Shown here: positions 43,640 through 55,700 of the stretch, piece after piece
Layout: the number at the start of each line of letters is the position of its first letter
Position numbering within the stretch: position 1 is the first letter of the stretch
Assembly (NCBI GenBank): GCA_030581615.1
Contig: JAKTTT010000021.1
Coordinates: 124,001-188,000 of the forward strand
Source: Alloascoidea africana
Lineage: Eukaryota > Ascomycota > Alloascoideomycetes > Alloascoideales > Alloascoideaceae
DNA length: 64,000 bases
Direction: 5' to 3'
The notes under the pieces: generated by a model
What the model saw: only the letters and a program-made list of their open reading frames with translations
What the model was told of the DNA's origin: nothing
Database searches by the model: none
Position numbers and translations under genes: made by a program

Positions 43640-44480
43640 ATGGATTCTGAATAAAGAACTTTATAAGACTGTCAAAAGCTATTTTTGATCCAGCGTGAGG
43701 GCATCGACCCTATTAAAGTCGCGGCATCATGATTGATAATAATGTAATTTGTATAAGTTCGTATAAACATGGCCAGGTTGAGTTTCAAATCTTGAAGAAT
43801 TATTCGAACAGATCAGTCCCTATGGATGTGGACAAGATCATACAACACTGCGCTCGTGGCTGCGACTACACCTTTCTAGTTCGGTTTGTCGATGGTTCGA
43901 TCTCGCTCTCTTCTTAACACACAAAGGAGTCACGAACCATTGTCACGATCACCCGCTATAGTTGGTTATTGAGAGCCTGTCTCTCACTACGGGGATGGGT
44001 GGTGCCCTCACTCTCTAGCGGTGAGGCTTAGATAGGTCTATGTAAATAGTCCATCTATTCCAAACAGGTTTATCCAGTAGATATAACCAAGTTCATTTAG
44101 CCCCGAGGACCCTCTTGATCTGTGGCCATAAAGGTTTGTAAGCATCTTTGCAATTTCCCTGAAAGTTGATATGAGTAAGTAAAGCATCTTATTTTTATAG
44201 ATCTTTAAACATTTCCAGCGTATTTTGTGATTCTGCTTAGTATTAGATCTCTGCAATGTGGAAATGGAAGGTGTTTAGGGTTAAGCTCAAATCAGATAAG
44301 CAACAGGTGTAAGGATGAACGATCTTGTGCCATCAGAGCTGAGAGCCCATGTTTCTGTGTTTATAAGGACAGCGTCAAACCTGGTTGCCCACTGGATAAT
44401 ACCCTGGATTCAAGTAAGAGAGAGAAGAGAGGTTCTTTAATTAATATCTGTTTTGAACACTTTTCAAATCTATAATCAAT
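43640..44480. other. non-coding region between retroelement remnants and ATG37
   Basis: About 840 bases with no supported gene. It presumably holds the ATG37 promoter in its right part. Two B-box-like words (near 43888 and, inside the element, 43207) do not fold into a tRNA. Possible degraded terminal-repeat sequence cannot be excluded. Confidence 0.35.
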
Positions 44481-45971
44481 ATGTCAGATTCTATTGGTAT
44501 GTGCAACAAGCATCGCGATTTCAAATACACATCTGCCAAAACATCCTCGGCTAACATTTGACCATGCTCTAGACCGAGTGTTCGCAAAAGCGATATCAAC
44601 CATCAAGGCGCTTTCGGCCAGGAGTGGGCATGGCTCTTTACCGAGACCTCCCATAGAGAGCAGAATACACCTTTATGGCCTATATAAGCAAGCAACAGGT
44701 ATCCAAGGTTTTTGTGCTCTTCTTTCACGAGCTTGTGAAACTAACCTGCTTTGTATCAGAGGGGGATGTTATTGGTGTCATGTCAAGACCCAAAGGTACT
44801 TCTGATGAGGAAGAGGCTGGAAGGAGGAAATGGTAAGACTTGGCGATCATAAATTGATGAATCTAGTGCTGCTAACAAAAAGTTGCTCAGGGGCGCTTGG
44901 AAAGCACAAGAAGGAATGTCCAAAACAGAGGCAAAGAGGAGATATATATCGTTTCTCATAGAAACTATGAGATTATACGCTAATGGAACACATGAAGCCA
45001 GAGAGTTACTCTCTGAGTTAGAGTACCTATGGAACCAAATAAGGCATGTTGAACCTATTGAAGATTCCATTCCTGGATCCCCAATTATACTTAATGACGG
45101 CGTGAACACAATTAGCCCAGCGGCGGCCGCAGTCCTAGGTTCCACAGCCGGAAGTCTTGATAATATTGACTTAACACGAGAGATTCATAGAGACATTCAT
45201 AATCGAAACTTATATCGCGACCAGATAAGAAACAACGCAAGGCGATTTGCTGGACAGTATTTGAAGAATGAAGGAGTAGAAGGGTCCCCTTCGGTGAATT
45301 CTGGAACATATACTGGCACTGACTCTAGAGTGCCATACACTAGAGAGAGCTTAACCACAATAGAAAGAATTGGTTTGAGAAGATGGAGGCGAGAGGTGTC
45401 ACTTGCTCTTGAATCTTTAAGCGATGATGTTGACACTTTGAAAAGAAGTGTAAGCAATGATCAAAGCAGTACAGGCTTGGATCGAAAAATAGGGAGAATC
45501 AGCAAGACACAACAGTTGATCTTGGATAGCATAACAAAAGGTCCTGAGGGCACGAATCTCCGCCCAGGATCTATCGTTCGTGGAGAACCCAAAGGATTAC
45601 GATATGATCCTCATGTCAGATCTGCCAGCAGCTTTTATGATAGTGATCGGACTCTGTGCAATATTTCTGATCATGGTCTTAACAAACCAGACGGGTACCA
45701 TCCTTACAATTACGGACCCTACAACGGACATGCTAATAACGGACAAAACAGAAGTGATAATGACGAACCGTACAGAAAAAGTGACAGTCAATGGTGGCCC
45801 ACAGTGGTCAAGTTCATATGGTCTATTGCAAAACACTTTCTCTTTGACATTGTTGTAATTTTGGCCGTGTATTCCATTTTATCACGGAGGTTAAGGCGGC
45901 TTGACGAGCTGAGGACTTTGCAAAGAAAAATGGTAGATCAGTTTAGATCTAGATTGGCGATTAGCGATTAG
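44481..45971 (+). CDS. ATG37: acyl-CoA-binding peroxisomal membrane protein Atg37 (four exons)
   Basis: Exons are 44481-44496 (16 nt), 44573-44698, 44760-44832 and 44891-45971, giving 431 residues. Spliced, the N-terminus reads MSDSIDRVFAKAI. A full acyl-CoA-binding domain follows: LYGLYKQATEGDV, RRKWGAWKAQEGMSKTEAKRRYI. A long variable region comes next, and a membrane segment near 385-408 (FLFDIVVILAVYSIL) is followed by a short basic tail. Atg37, first studied in Pichia pastoris, is a peroxisomal membrane protein that binds acyl-CoA and regulates the pexophagy receptor complex; ACBD5 is the animal relative. Family layout (N-terminal ACB, C-terminal anchor) is matched exactly. Without the three introns the domain would be split. 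Confidence 0.85.
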
Positions 45972-46327
45972 AATTAGTTCTGTGAGAGGACATGGATTTT
46001 TGTGATAATGTAAAATCACCCCTACAGGGCTAGAATCTAGCAGTATCGTTGGTGAGTGTTCGATGCACATTTCCGAAAAGCTGTAGACCTATGGCATGTG
46101 CCTCCCTTCCTATTTTGGACATGCTCATGGATCAGTACTTCCCTTTTAATATAAATCCTGTACTTCTTTCCTATATATTACTCGACCTCAGGACGCTGGC
46201 TCGGCGTATTTGCTTTGCTGACTTGTTGAACCCCGAGTTTAACTCTCGAGACCCCGAGAAATAGAACTAAAAGAATCTTTTTCTGCAGGCACCGGACTGT
46301 TTTTTTTCTTTTTGACTTAAGTAGAAC
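45972..46327. promoter_or_regulatory. intergenic region ATG37 to Pho4-like gene
   Basis: 356 bases with the 3' end of ATG37 and the promoter of the next gene. A pyrimidine-rich stretch precedes the start at 46328. Nothing specific was recognised. Confidence 0.35.
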
Positions 46328-48232
46328 ATGGAACGAAAAGCTGGGGTGGGACAGAGTTCGGCAGAGGTTTATGTGCCTGAAGCAGGGGCAAACATAACTC
46401 AAACAGATTATCTAAACTTTGTTTATGAAGAATCAAGAAAAGATGTAAATATAAATCTCTTTGATAAAGGCGGACAAGATGGGCAGAATGCGATTCAGCT
46501 CCAAGAGCTCGATTCGAATCAAGCTGTTCACGAATGTTATCCCGATGACGAAACTCTCCAATATTTATGCTCTCCTCCTGTCTTCTCTTCAAATGTTGAA
46601 CCTATCCAATCATCATCCGTTTCTCCTTTCGCGAGGGACGAGCATGAGAGGTTTGAAAATGGCACACCAAAGGAAAACTATGAGTATCTGGTATCTCCAA
46701 ATCATGTTTCTCCTGAGATTGCTTTATTCACTCCGCTTATGACACCTTTTGTGGAGCCAGCACATGCCTGGAGATCTTCTCAAACCGGTAGTCAATTCTT
46801 TAGTCCCCTGTCGTCTCCAATTTTGGAGAAAGGACCTTCTGAGCCGAGCTTCCTTCCAAGAAATTTGTCCTATAGTGAGACTATTTCTGAACAACTTTCT
46901 TCTAGCACCGAGCCATTATCAAAGAACAGAAGATACTCTTTTGTTGCCTACAAGAAACCTAGAAGTCAGACACAAAATACAAACGGATTCACCCCAACTG
47001 CAATCACCAACACACATAAAATCACCAAAAATTCCCCTTTACTCAAACACAACTATAACAAATCGCACAGAAACTCAATACCTCATGTATCTTCACCACT
47101 TGCTTCTTTCGATAAAGGGAAATCAAGTCCTTGTAAGCCAATAAGCTCGGTTCAGCTCCCAGAAGCAGCGCTTTCTGAATCCCCCCACTCCGACTCACAG
47201 TGTTATGATAGTCGTTCATCAGTGTCTTCCAGGTCATCCTCTACTCCTCTTTCGTGTAATGGCTCGGTCATTTCTTCTAATTGCTCCATTTCTAGACTTG
47301 GAAATTGTTCATCTTCCTCAAGTGAGAAAGTTGTTGTTCCAAATATGGCTTCTGTTGGTAGCCATTCTTTGGAAGTCGGCTTAGAAGTTAGTAATGAAAC
47401 ACCACTGGGCCCCGAACTTTCAACGTATGGCCAAGAAGAAGGAACCCCAGGCCGTAGGGAATTAATCTTCAGAGCTACTCCCGCAAGTCTAATGCATTTT
47501 AGAAAAGATACAGGAAATTTTCTCAGAAAAAGGAGAGAAAATGCAGAAGCAGCTTTGAAAGAAGGAAATACAAAGGAATGGGAAAACGAAAAAACACAAA
47601 AGCCGGTTCAGAACAGATCACAAGACTTATTTAACGACACTGAAAGACCAATTCTTACGCCAACAACAAAGCAGAATCAGTCTCAAACCAAACCTTCCTC
47701 AAGGACTTTTCTTCTTCCTAAAGCGAGCGTCGGATCGATGAATTTACAACCACATGACTCTCACAATAGTGTTTCCAAATCTCTGGAAGTAGTAAGTACC
47801 CTAACTGCAAAGTCAAACTACCAGATTATGCTGGAAGGAAATAATGACCTAGTGGGCTTAAAGTATCCGAAAGACCTCCACAATGTGGTTTCCACTAGAC
47901 AAAAGTTGCACAAAATGGCAGAGAAGGAAAGACGCAACAGGCTTAATTCGGCATTGAACGAGCTGTCCACTACTTTGCCTCAAAAACCTAAACCTTCATC
48001 TGGAAAGAAGAATCAAAGGGACGAAAATGACATAGGAGAGTTATCTTATCAAGATCTACTTTCGATTAACAACAACCCTTCAAAACTTGAGATAGTTGAG
48101 GGTGCTATTCGATACATAAAGTTCTTGGAGCTTTTACTTCAGCATGAAACGAAGACTGATCAAAAAGAAGATAATGCACCCGGATTCCTAGAGTTTTCTA
48201 CTTCTCATATAAATATTAAACCCGACATTTAA
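46328..48232 (+). CDS. PHO4: bHLH transcription factor, Pho4-like
   Basis: The 634-residue protein is largely disordered and Ser/Pro/Asn-rich, with a basic helix-loop-helix at about residues 523-610. The basic region HKMAEKERRNRLNSALNELS has the H...E.(R)R.R residues that read CACGTG. Helix 2 reads PSKLEIVEGAIRYIKFLELLL. The loop is extended by about 20 residues. S. cerevisiae Pho4 reads HKHAEQARRNRLAVALHELA and PSKATTVEAACRYIRHL, which is why I prefer Pho4 over Cbf1 or Ino2/Ino4. Pho4 activates phosphate-starvation genes and is controlled by Pho80-Pho85 phosphorylation; SP-rich stretches in the N-terminal half could be such sites. It is about twice as long as S. cerevisiae Pho4 (312). Confidence 0.7.
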   Translation: MERKAGVGQSSAEVYVPEAGANITQTDYLNFVYEESRKDVNINLFDKGGQDGQNAIQLQELDSNQAVHECYPDDETLQYLCSPPVFSSNVEPIQSSSVSPFARDEHERFENGTPKENYEYLVSPNHVSPEIALFTPLMTPFVEPAHAWRSSQTGSQFFSPLSSPILEKGPSEPSFLPRNLSYSETISEQLSSSTEPLSKNRRYSFVAYKKPRSQTQNTNGFTPTAITNTHKITKNSPLLKHNYNKSHRNSIPHVSSPLASFDKGKSSPCKPISSVQLPEAALSESPHSDSQCYDSRSSVSSRSSSTPLSCNGSVISSNCSISRLGNCSSSSSEKVVVPNMASVGSHSLEVGLEVSNETPLGPELSTYGQEEGTPGRRELIFRATPASLMHFRKDTGNFLRKRRENAEAALKEGNTKEWENEKTQKPVQNRSQDLFNDTERPILTPTTKQNQSQTKPSSRTFLLPKASVGSMNLQPHDSHNSVSKSLEVVSTLTAKSNYQIMLEGNNDLVGLKYPKDLHNVVSTRQKLHKMAEKERRNRLNSALNELSTTLPQKPKPSSGKKNQRDENDIGELSYQDLLSINNNPSKLEIVEGAIRYIKFLELLLQHETKTDQKEDNAPGFLEFSTSHINIKPDI

Positions 48233-48319
48233 ATATAAAGCTAAATCCTATGGTTCATATACCAACATATCACAAGACTATGTCCGTAGTAACAAAAAAG
48301 AAAACAGGAGGTAAATCAA

Positions 48320-50521
48320 TTAGAGTTTTGATATCTTCCCAAAACTGTAAATGGGACCCTCTTCATACATTTGCTTTGTCACAGAAGAAAAGACCTTGAC
48401 CGCTTGAGGTCGCTTAACCTTGAGTGTGGGAGTCATTGTGCCGTTTTGAGGATTCAAAGGCTCAATATCGATGTATATATTTTTGATTCTTTCAAATGAC
48501 TGGAGAAGCTTAGGGTCAATATCATTGTTAATCACCGAAAGAACGTCTTTACGGATGTCCTTACGCAAAGAAACGCTCTTTAGTTTCGCAATGTCAGAAG
48601 GATCTACTGCAATGTTGTGTCTTGTCTGCAAGTATTGCGAGTATCTAATAGGCTCCATGCCAACGATCCCCACCAAATATGCTTCCAGGGAATCACCGTG
48701 GACAAATATTTGAGAGACAATAGGATTCTCGGAAAGATAAACGCTTTCAATCCGATCGGGTGCAACGTATTCACCTTGAGATAGCTTGAAGATGTTTTTG
48801 ATACGATCAACAATTATTATTCTTCCCTCATCATCAATCATGCCAACGTCTCCAGTATAAAACCATCCATCTTTATCAAAAGACTTGTCAGTTTGCTCCT
48901 CATTTTTAAAATATCCTTTGAAAATTTGGGGACCTCTAAGCAAAATTTCTCCTCGAGGATATGGTTTGTCAAGCACACTATAATTCATGCCTTGTACATC
49001 TTTCAAACGTATCTCGCAGGTGATCCCTACAGGTCCACAATGGCCAGATGTCCGATCAGTACTATGAGCAGTAGCAATACCCGAAACTGTTTCTGTCAAA
49101 CCATATCCCTGGACAAATTCGCAAGAAAAAGCAGCTCTGAGAAAGTTCAAGGTATGGGCTGCAATTGGAGCTGAACCGGTAACCAAACTAATGAGCCTAT
49201 CAAAGCCCAACTTTGAACGCAATTTATTCGACCATAACAAATCCCAGACGGGATGTTTTAAGGCACCAGTTTCTTTAAAGGCCTTCACTTTTGAATCAAA
49301 CGCCTTTCGTGATAACGAACCGGTTAACCCACTGGCTTCAATAGTTAAACCCTTAAGAATGGCCTCCAGTTTGTTGAACAAACGAGGCACCGCCAGAAAA
49401 TGAGTGGGTCGAAAAAGCTTCATATCATCAAACAATTCACTAATTGGACCATGGGGAAATCCAATCTTAGCACCCAAGAACAAAGCATAGGCAAAACTAG
49501 CACGTTCATAAATGTGAGCAAGAGGCAGAGCTGCCATGTTGCATAGATCGTCTCCCAGCTTGTAGCTGAAACCTCTCACAACCATCGCCTGTCCCGCCAT
49601 CATGTTTCCATGCGTGAGAATGGCCCCTTTGGGGGTCCCTGTTGTTCCAGACGTAAAATTGAGTGTATACACATCTTCATAGTCAGGGGGTTGATGTACT
49701 TTGGGGAACTTTTCGCCCAAAGCCTCCACTTCTCCAAGCTCATACAAGTCAATGTTGACACTTTTGGCCCATTGTAACAAAATATCTCTTCTGCCATGTC
49801 CGCTTTTCTCTTTCACAGCTGCATCTGACAAACTATCCATCGAGATAATGAATTTTAGATGAGTCAATCTATCTTTCATTTTCAAAATGCTTGGAATTTT
49901 GTCCAAGGAGCAAACAACCACAGGAGCCTCGGTCAAGTTTAGTATGTATTCACTCGTGTCTGGTCCAAGGGTATCATATAACGAACAGGAAACAAGGTTA
50001 TAGGCATGGCAAGCCAAATCCGTTACAATCCAATCGGCTCTGTTTGGGGAATAGATTGCGACAACGAACTGCGATGCCTGATGGTAGTCATATTTGGTAC
50101 CCAACAAATGAAGCAATCCAGACCCCAAATCTGTTCTTCTCTTAGCTGCTTCTTCATAAGTTAAATAGTAAAACTCTTTACTCCACTCCCCCGTTTCTCT
50201 ATTCAGTTTTCTCTCTCCAAGAAATGGATTCTTCGGAACGCGGTCCAAGGAGAAGTTGAAGACCTCATAGAGCGATTTCAGCGAAGGGTGGGTCAATCCC
50301 ACAAGGTTATCAAAAGACTCCACATTTCGATAGACATGAGAAAATCCGGGCTCGGAGGACCCAGGAATGGGGATGGCTTGCTTTCTTTTCGAGTCCGAAA
50401 AATCTTGGTGCGGAATTGCAACCGCTTCCTGAACGGTGAGGTCTTTACTCGCTCCTCCCAATGGATGTTGCGGGAAGAACTTGATTTTTTGTTGGACCTC
50501 AGGAGAGAATTGGAATTGCAT
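48320..50521 (-). CDS. FAA2: peroxisomal fatty acyl-CoA synthetase, Faa2 type
   Basis: This single exon encodes 733 residues. The AMP-binding signature LNFTSGTTGTPKGAILTHGN lies near residue 290. Later adenylate-forming motifs are GYGLTETVSG, DKDGWFYTGDVGMIDDEGRIIIVDRIKN and the C-terminal lysine region TPTLKVKRP. The protein ends in SKL, a canonical type 1 peroxisomal targeting signal, and has no presequence. Length and localisation signal match S. cerevisiae Faa2 (744), which activates medium- and long-chain fatty acids inside peroxisomes for beta-oxidation. Chain-length preference cannot be read from the sequence. It converges with the Pho4-like gene, 87 bases away. Confidence 0.88.
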   Translation of the reverse strand: MQFQFSPEVQQKIKFFPQHPLGGASKDLTVQEAVAIPHQDFSDSKRKQAIPIPGSSEPGFSHVYRNVESFDNLVGLTHPSLKSLYEVFNFSLDRVPKNPFLGERKLNRETGEWSKEFYYLTYEEAAKRRTDLGSGLLHLLGTKYDYHQASQFVVAIYSPNRADWIVTDLACHAYNLVSCSLYDTLGPDTSEYILNLTEAPVVVCSLDKIPSILKMKDRLTHLKFIISMDSLSDAAVKEKSGHGRRDILLQWAKSVNIDLYELGEVEALGEKFPKVHQPPDYEDVYTLNFTSGTTGTPKGAILTHGNMMAGQAMVVRGFSYKLGDDLCNMAALPLAHIYERASFAYALFLGAKIGFPHGPISELFDDMKLFRPTHFLAVPRLFNKLEAILKGLTIEASGLTGSLSRKAFDSKVKAFKETGALKHPVWDLLWSNKLRSKLGFDRLISLVTGSAPIAAHTLNFLRAAFSCEFVQGYGLTETVSGIATAHSTDRTSGHCGPVGITCEIRLKDVQGMNYSVLDKPYPRGEILLRGPQIFKGYFKNEEQTDKSFDKDGWFYTGDVGMIDDEGRIIIVDRIKNIFKLSQGEYVAPDRIESVYLSENPIVSQIFVHGDSLEAYLVGIVGMEPIRYSQYLQTRHNIAVDPSDIAKLKSVSLRKDIRKDVLSVINNDIDPKLLQSFERIKNIYIDIEPLNPQNGTMTPTLKVKRPQAVKVFSSVTKQMYEEGPIYSFGKISKL

Positions 50522-51632
50522 TCTATGGACTTGGGAAGTGGCAATGGATGAGTTTGAATCCAGTTGGGATAGTTTTACAAGATAAAGAAACGAAGTACGA
50601 ATTATGTTTCCTGAACAACGGTCGTCTTATTGGATAAACACATCGCGCTTGATATTATTTGATTAATATTGTAACCCCCTAGGATGGCCCATCAACTTTC
50701 CTTTGAACAGGGCGTTTTGGCTTTCAGAAACATTTTGCAGATCTCACCTGCCATCCCAGGACCTGCATTTGGTGGTCATTGTGAGACATGATCATCAAGG
50801 AGGTATAAAAACCAGAGTGGTGCCGCTTATGGTTCCTAAGGTACAAGAATAAAGCTACCGAGCAGGAGGAAATTATCATAATCCCAAGGCAGCTCGGCAA
50901 AGATGGAGGGCTTAAGAGCGTTTTTCTCATTTTAAACGTCAACTAAGGTTTTTAACTTCCCCTTAGCTCTTTTTTTTTTTTATCTCACCCTGGTATACCA
51001 ATGCGTAAAACAAATTTGATGTTCATTCAAAGTTTTGAAAGAGCCTAGCGGAAAAGCATATAATTTAACAATAATTGAGAGGGTGAAAGGTGTCTCGAGG
51101 TGAGCGATAAATTGCTTGTCCAATTATCCGAGAATAACGATGCACCAGTTCCCCAAAACACAAGAAATCAAAGTGTGCTTAAGCAGTTGATCTTCTCATA
51201 TTCATGATTCTCATAAACATAGGAGATAATAGCAATCGTGTTAAAGAGAATCTACAGCGGCAGTAGAGCTTATGAGAAAGTGAGCATTAACGTACTTCAA
51301 GGCGATAGAGACTCACTAAACTGGACAAGGAACATTCAGCCCTCAATGCATTCAGAATATTTATGAGTTTAAATCATCAACTTCTTTCTACAAACCAAAG
51401 AAGTAAAAAACAATCACGAGATGAAAGCGGTATAAATAATGATTTATCTCTTCTCTTCGCCCGCCAAGTGAAGCGCCTATTATGTTGCAAACTCTCTGAT
51501 TACCCGGCCACATACTTTATCAGTAAAACTCAGCATGCCGTAAGCCTCCAAAAGGCATGTTCATCACAATCTCCAGCACGCCACAATCGCTGCCATTTCA
51601 ACTCCACTTGAACGTCTCTCAGTAAAGGAATA
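50522..51632. promoter_or_regulatory. divergent FAA2/VTI1 promoter region
   Basis: A 1.1-kb AT-rich spacer between divergent genes. I looked for a typical oleate-response element (CGG...CCG) upstream of FAA2 and did not find a convincing one. Small frames here have no recognisable features. Confidence 0.4.
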
Positions 51633-52508
51633 ATGTCAATATCCCTAGACTCGGCCCCCGGAACCGAGCTGTTCAGCAACTATGAAGCCGACTACCAGGT
51701 TGCATTCACAGAGCTTACGCAGAAGCTTCAACAGATTGGGTCTCTTGAAGGAGGTAAGGTTGGCAGATTCCGGCTATAGTAGAATGAGATGCATTGAGGA
51801 CTCTTTCGTTCTAACTCTTTGAGAATAGATCCACGAAAGGCGTCTATAAGATCTATCGAAAGGGCAATTGATGAGGCATATGAAATTGTAAGTTTTGCTC
51901 TCGTTTCCTGGTGGTGATACATCTTGTCTTATCTGTGCAAGCTGGTAGTGGTTGCCACGAACGCCAGCTCTTTGTGGTTTCAGAATTAACAAATATTTCT
52001 ACTTTAGATTGATCAAATGTCCCTTGAGATCCAAAACATATCAACTTCTTCCCGCGCATCTTTCAACACCAAGCTTCGATCGTACAAGTCAGACATTGAT
52101 CACGCGAAACGCCAGCTGAAAGATATTATAGAGAAGGAAGACCGACGCCAGCTTTTTGGATCCAACCTTGCATCTTCATCTGACCCAACAACACAATCAC
52201 AGAGACAGCAACTGCTACAAGGTAACTCGTCTTTGGAAAGGTCCTCACAACGACTTAAGGAATCTCAGAGAATTGCCAATGAAACAGAGAACATTGGCGC
52301 GAACATTTTAAATGACCTGAGAGGGCAACGCGAACAGATTATAAATTCGAGAAATACGCTCTTGGAAGCTGATGGTTACGTAGACAAGAGTATTCGTACT
52401 TTGAAATCTATGACGAGAAGAATGGCAACGAATAAGATTGTAACCTATGCTATCATTGCAGTTTTGATTCTTTTAATATTGTTAACCATCGCAAGCAAGT
52501 TCACCTAA
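51633..52508 (+). CDS. VTI1: Qb-SNARE Vti1 (three exons)
   Basis: Exons are 51633-51753, 51829-51887 and 52008-52508, giving 226 residues (S. cerevisiae 217). The N-terminal three-helix region (LFSNYEADYQVAFTELTQKL and following) is complete after splicing. The SNARE motif spans about 130-200 and includes LNDLRGQREQIINSRNTL, and is followed by MTRRMATNKIVTYAIIAVLIL, the typical Vti1 membrane anchor. Vti1 acts in several fusion steps: Golgi to prevacuole, vacuole fusion and retrograde Golgi traffic. Both introns carry GTAAGG/GTAAGT donors and short 3' ends. The open frame seen from 52017 is only the last exon. Confidence 0.94.
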
Positions 52509-52786
52509 TTTTTTAAACGCTTGTTTTTGTTCTATCTAAATATCTTTATTAATTTCATTTGTGGCGGTTAAAGCTTGGTTGACTTACTTTTAAATAAGAT
52601 ATATGAGTTGAGTTTGTTATTCAGTATGTTACTCATAACAAATGACTACCAAAAACAATTACGTACCTATAGGAATTTCAAATATAGTACTATTATCTAT
52701 ATGCTCTGTTCCATATACCTAAAAATCATGCGTTCATATTGAATCTGTATCTTAAGAAAAAAACAAAAAAGTGAGCGGATTGACGA

Positions 52787-55700
52787 TTATTTGTACCTTG
52801 CCTCTAATTCATCGTCAAGATCCTCTTCCTCATTCTCCGTACGAAATTTGTAATCATCCATAGCCTTCTTGACCCTTTCAAGCAAATCCCTTTGATAGTC
52901 ATCATCTTTCACCTCGTATGAGTCTACCCTATAGAAATCATCAGGGTCACCTTCGTGCTCATCTTCCGCTTTAGAGCCACTCCTCAGAGAACCAACAGAA
53001 TGAGAACTCTTCCGGCGTTGAAGTAGCATACCGGGTGCAAAGGACTTTGGTCTGTGGGCTAGTACATCTTCACCGTCAAGATAAGTGGCAGCAATAGAGC
53101 GTGGAGTTGTTGGTGTACGGGGAGCGAGAAGAGAAACGCCAGTATCGTGAATCATCTTCGCGACAAGAGCCGTCCAACCACACTGATGGGACGATCCAAG
53201 TCCACGTCCTGTGTCACCATCAAAAAACTCGTAAAAGAAAACGTGATCTTTAAAGTTTTCGTCAAAATCAACAATGTTGTTGCATCCATTGCAAGGTCGT
53301 CTGTCAGAGTGAGAATCTGGAAGAAACAACCTAATAAGACGATGCTGTAGCTCTTCAGCTACCTGGGCCAAATTGAGATAGATTCCTGATCCCTTCGGGC
53401 ATTCTACCTTAAGGTCAGGCCCATAGTAAAGATAAAATCTTTGTAAGCTCTCTATCAACAAAAAGTTTGTTGGGAACCAAATAGGGCCTCGCCAATTGGA
53501 GTTACCGCCAAACAATCCAGAGTTTGAATCACCTGGGACATAATCAACCACGTACTGCTCGTTGTTTACAACCATTGAGAATGGATGCTTTTCATGGTAT
53601 TTAGACAAAGAACGGATTCCATAGTCGGACAAAAATTCGTCCTCATCTAGCATTCGCTCCAAAATATGGATCAATCGCTCTTTATCAACTAGAGCCAAAA
53701 GCAATCGCTGCCCCACACCGCGTTCTTTGATGCTGGCAATGTTCCTAGAACTGATATCTTTACGGTTCTGCACAAACCACTCCAATCTTTTCTTAAACGA
53801 TGGAAAAGTCTCAATCATCTCCGGTTCCAAAGTAAGTCCTGCGTATAGGGGAATTAATCCCACAAGTGAACGCACAGGTAGTTGCTGGGAATAGGGTCCA
53901 CCATAAGATATGGCATCATAATAGAAATTGTCTTCCTCATTCCACAAAGACTTTGCAGTGTTATCTTGGCATCTATACGTCATTGCATCAGCGATGAACA
54001 AAAAGTGCTCAAAAAACTTGGAAGCAATGTCTTCATAGACAGGCCGATGTTTTGCCAATTCAAACGAGATGTTGAGCATTTGCAAAGAGAAAAAGGCCAT
54101 CCAACCAGTACTGTCCGCTTGTTCCAAAACACCCCCAGTAGGCAATGGTTCAGATCTGTTAAAGATTCCAATGTTGTCAAGTCCTAGAAACCCGCCTTCA
54201 AAAACGTTCTTGCCATCCTTATCTTTACGGTTAACCCACCAGGTGAAATTAAGCAGGAGCTTTTGGAAAACACGTTCCAAAAAGTCAATATCTTCTCTGC
54301 CATACAACTTTCTCTCTATTCTAAAAGTTCTGAAAGCAGCCCAGGCATGCACTGGGGGATTAACATCACCAAAGTTCCATTCGTAGGCAGGGATTTGACC
54401 ATTAGGATGCATATACCACTCACGGGTTAGCAGCTCTAGTTGGCGCTTGGAGAACTCTGGATCAATCATTGCTAGGGGAAGGCAATGAAAAGCAGTATCC
54501 CAGGCAGCAAAAAATGGATATTCCCACTTATCTGGAAGGGACAAAATGTCGTCAATGTATAGATGCCCCCAATTCTCATTGCGAACATACTTTCGAGAGT
54601 CAGGGGGTGGTGGGGTCGCGGGATCTCCATTATACCATTGATCATGAACAAAATGATAGAATTGTTTGGACCAGAGAAGTCCAGCAAATGCTTGTCTTTG
54701 AACAGCTCTAACCTCATCTGGCATGGGCAAAGGGCTCACACGCCAGTAAAAGTCGTCAGCTTCTTTCAATCTGTTTTCAAAGACAGCATCAAAAGCCTCT
54801 TCATCAATGTAGCTTGCCAGCTTCCCATTGGTAAACTTGAACCGGACAGTAACATAGTCTCCGGGAGGAATTCCATACCCTTGGTCAAAAGCGTACCATG
54901 CGCCTAGCTTTGTTCCCTTATTTTCAGGATTCACGGAAGTTTTCTTTTCATCGACAATACGCTCATGAAACCCATCTTTGAGGTACTTTGATTTGTTTTT
55001 CTGGTTATAGAGCCTCTTATAATTTGTTTCATTGTTTGTAAAGAGCAGTTGCGGGTCAATGTCATCGTCATCATTGGTGTAACCAGGAGATGGTGAGAAC
55101 TGAGCATGTCGTGTTCCAAGCTTCCAGTGATCTACAGTTGCGGTTGATTCAAACTGAGAGTGTAGTCCAATATTCGGAATTGGTCTGTCTTTCTCAACGT
55201 CAAGACCCCACTCCCAAGTATTTCTAAACCAAATCTGAGGAATTATATGCAACGGAGCAGGCTCTGCACCACGGTTATATGCAGTTACTCTGAAAAGCAA
55301 TTCCTCCTCATTATTTCTGTTCTTTGCCATTTCAATGAATATATCAAAATACTTGTTATCATCAAATATTCCCGTATCAGTCAACTCGTACTCGGGTTCG
55401 GTTCTAGACCTTTTAGAAGCGTCTTGAATAAGTTTCTCATAGGGATACTTTTTCTGCGGATACTTGTAGAGATACTTCATGTAAGAATGAGACGGGGTAT
55501 TATCAAGATGGTAGTAGATTTCCTTGACATCCTCTCCGTGATTTCCTTCGTGCCCCGTGAGCCCAAATAGGCGTTCCTTGAGAATATCATCACGTTCATT
55601 CCAAAAGGCAAAGGAAATACAGACCAATTGATGATTGTCACTGACACCTGCAATGCCATCTTCACCCCATCTGTAAACTCGAGAGCGAGCATGATCATGC

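Noticed and set aside
43860-43915. tRNA-like B box (GGTTCGATCTC) near 43888
   Set aside because: The T-arm stem does not pair and no A box or acceptor stem is found at the right spacing. A similar word at 43207 lies inside copia coding sequence, and one at 36635 inside BUD4.
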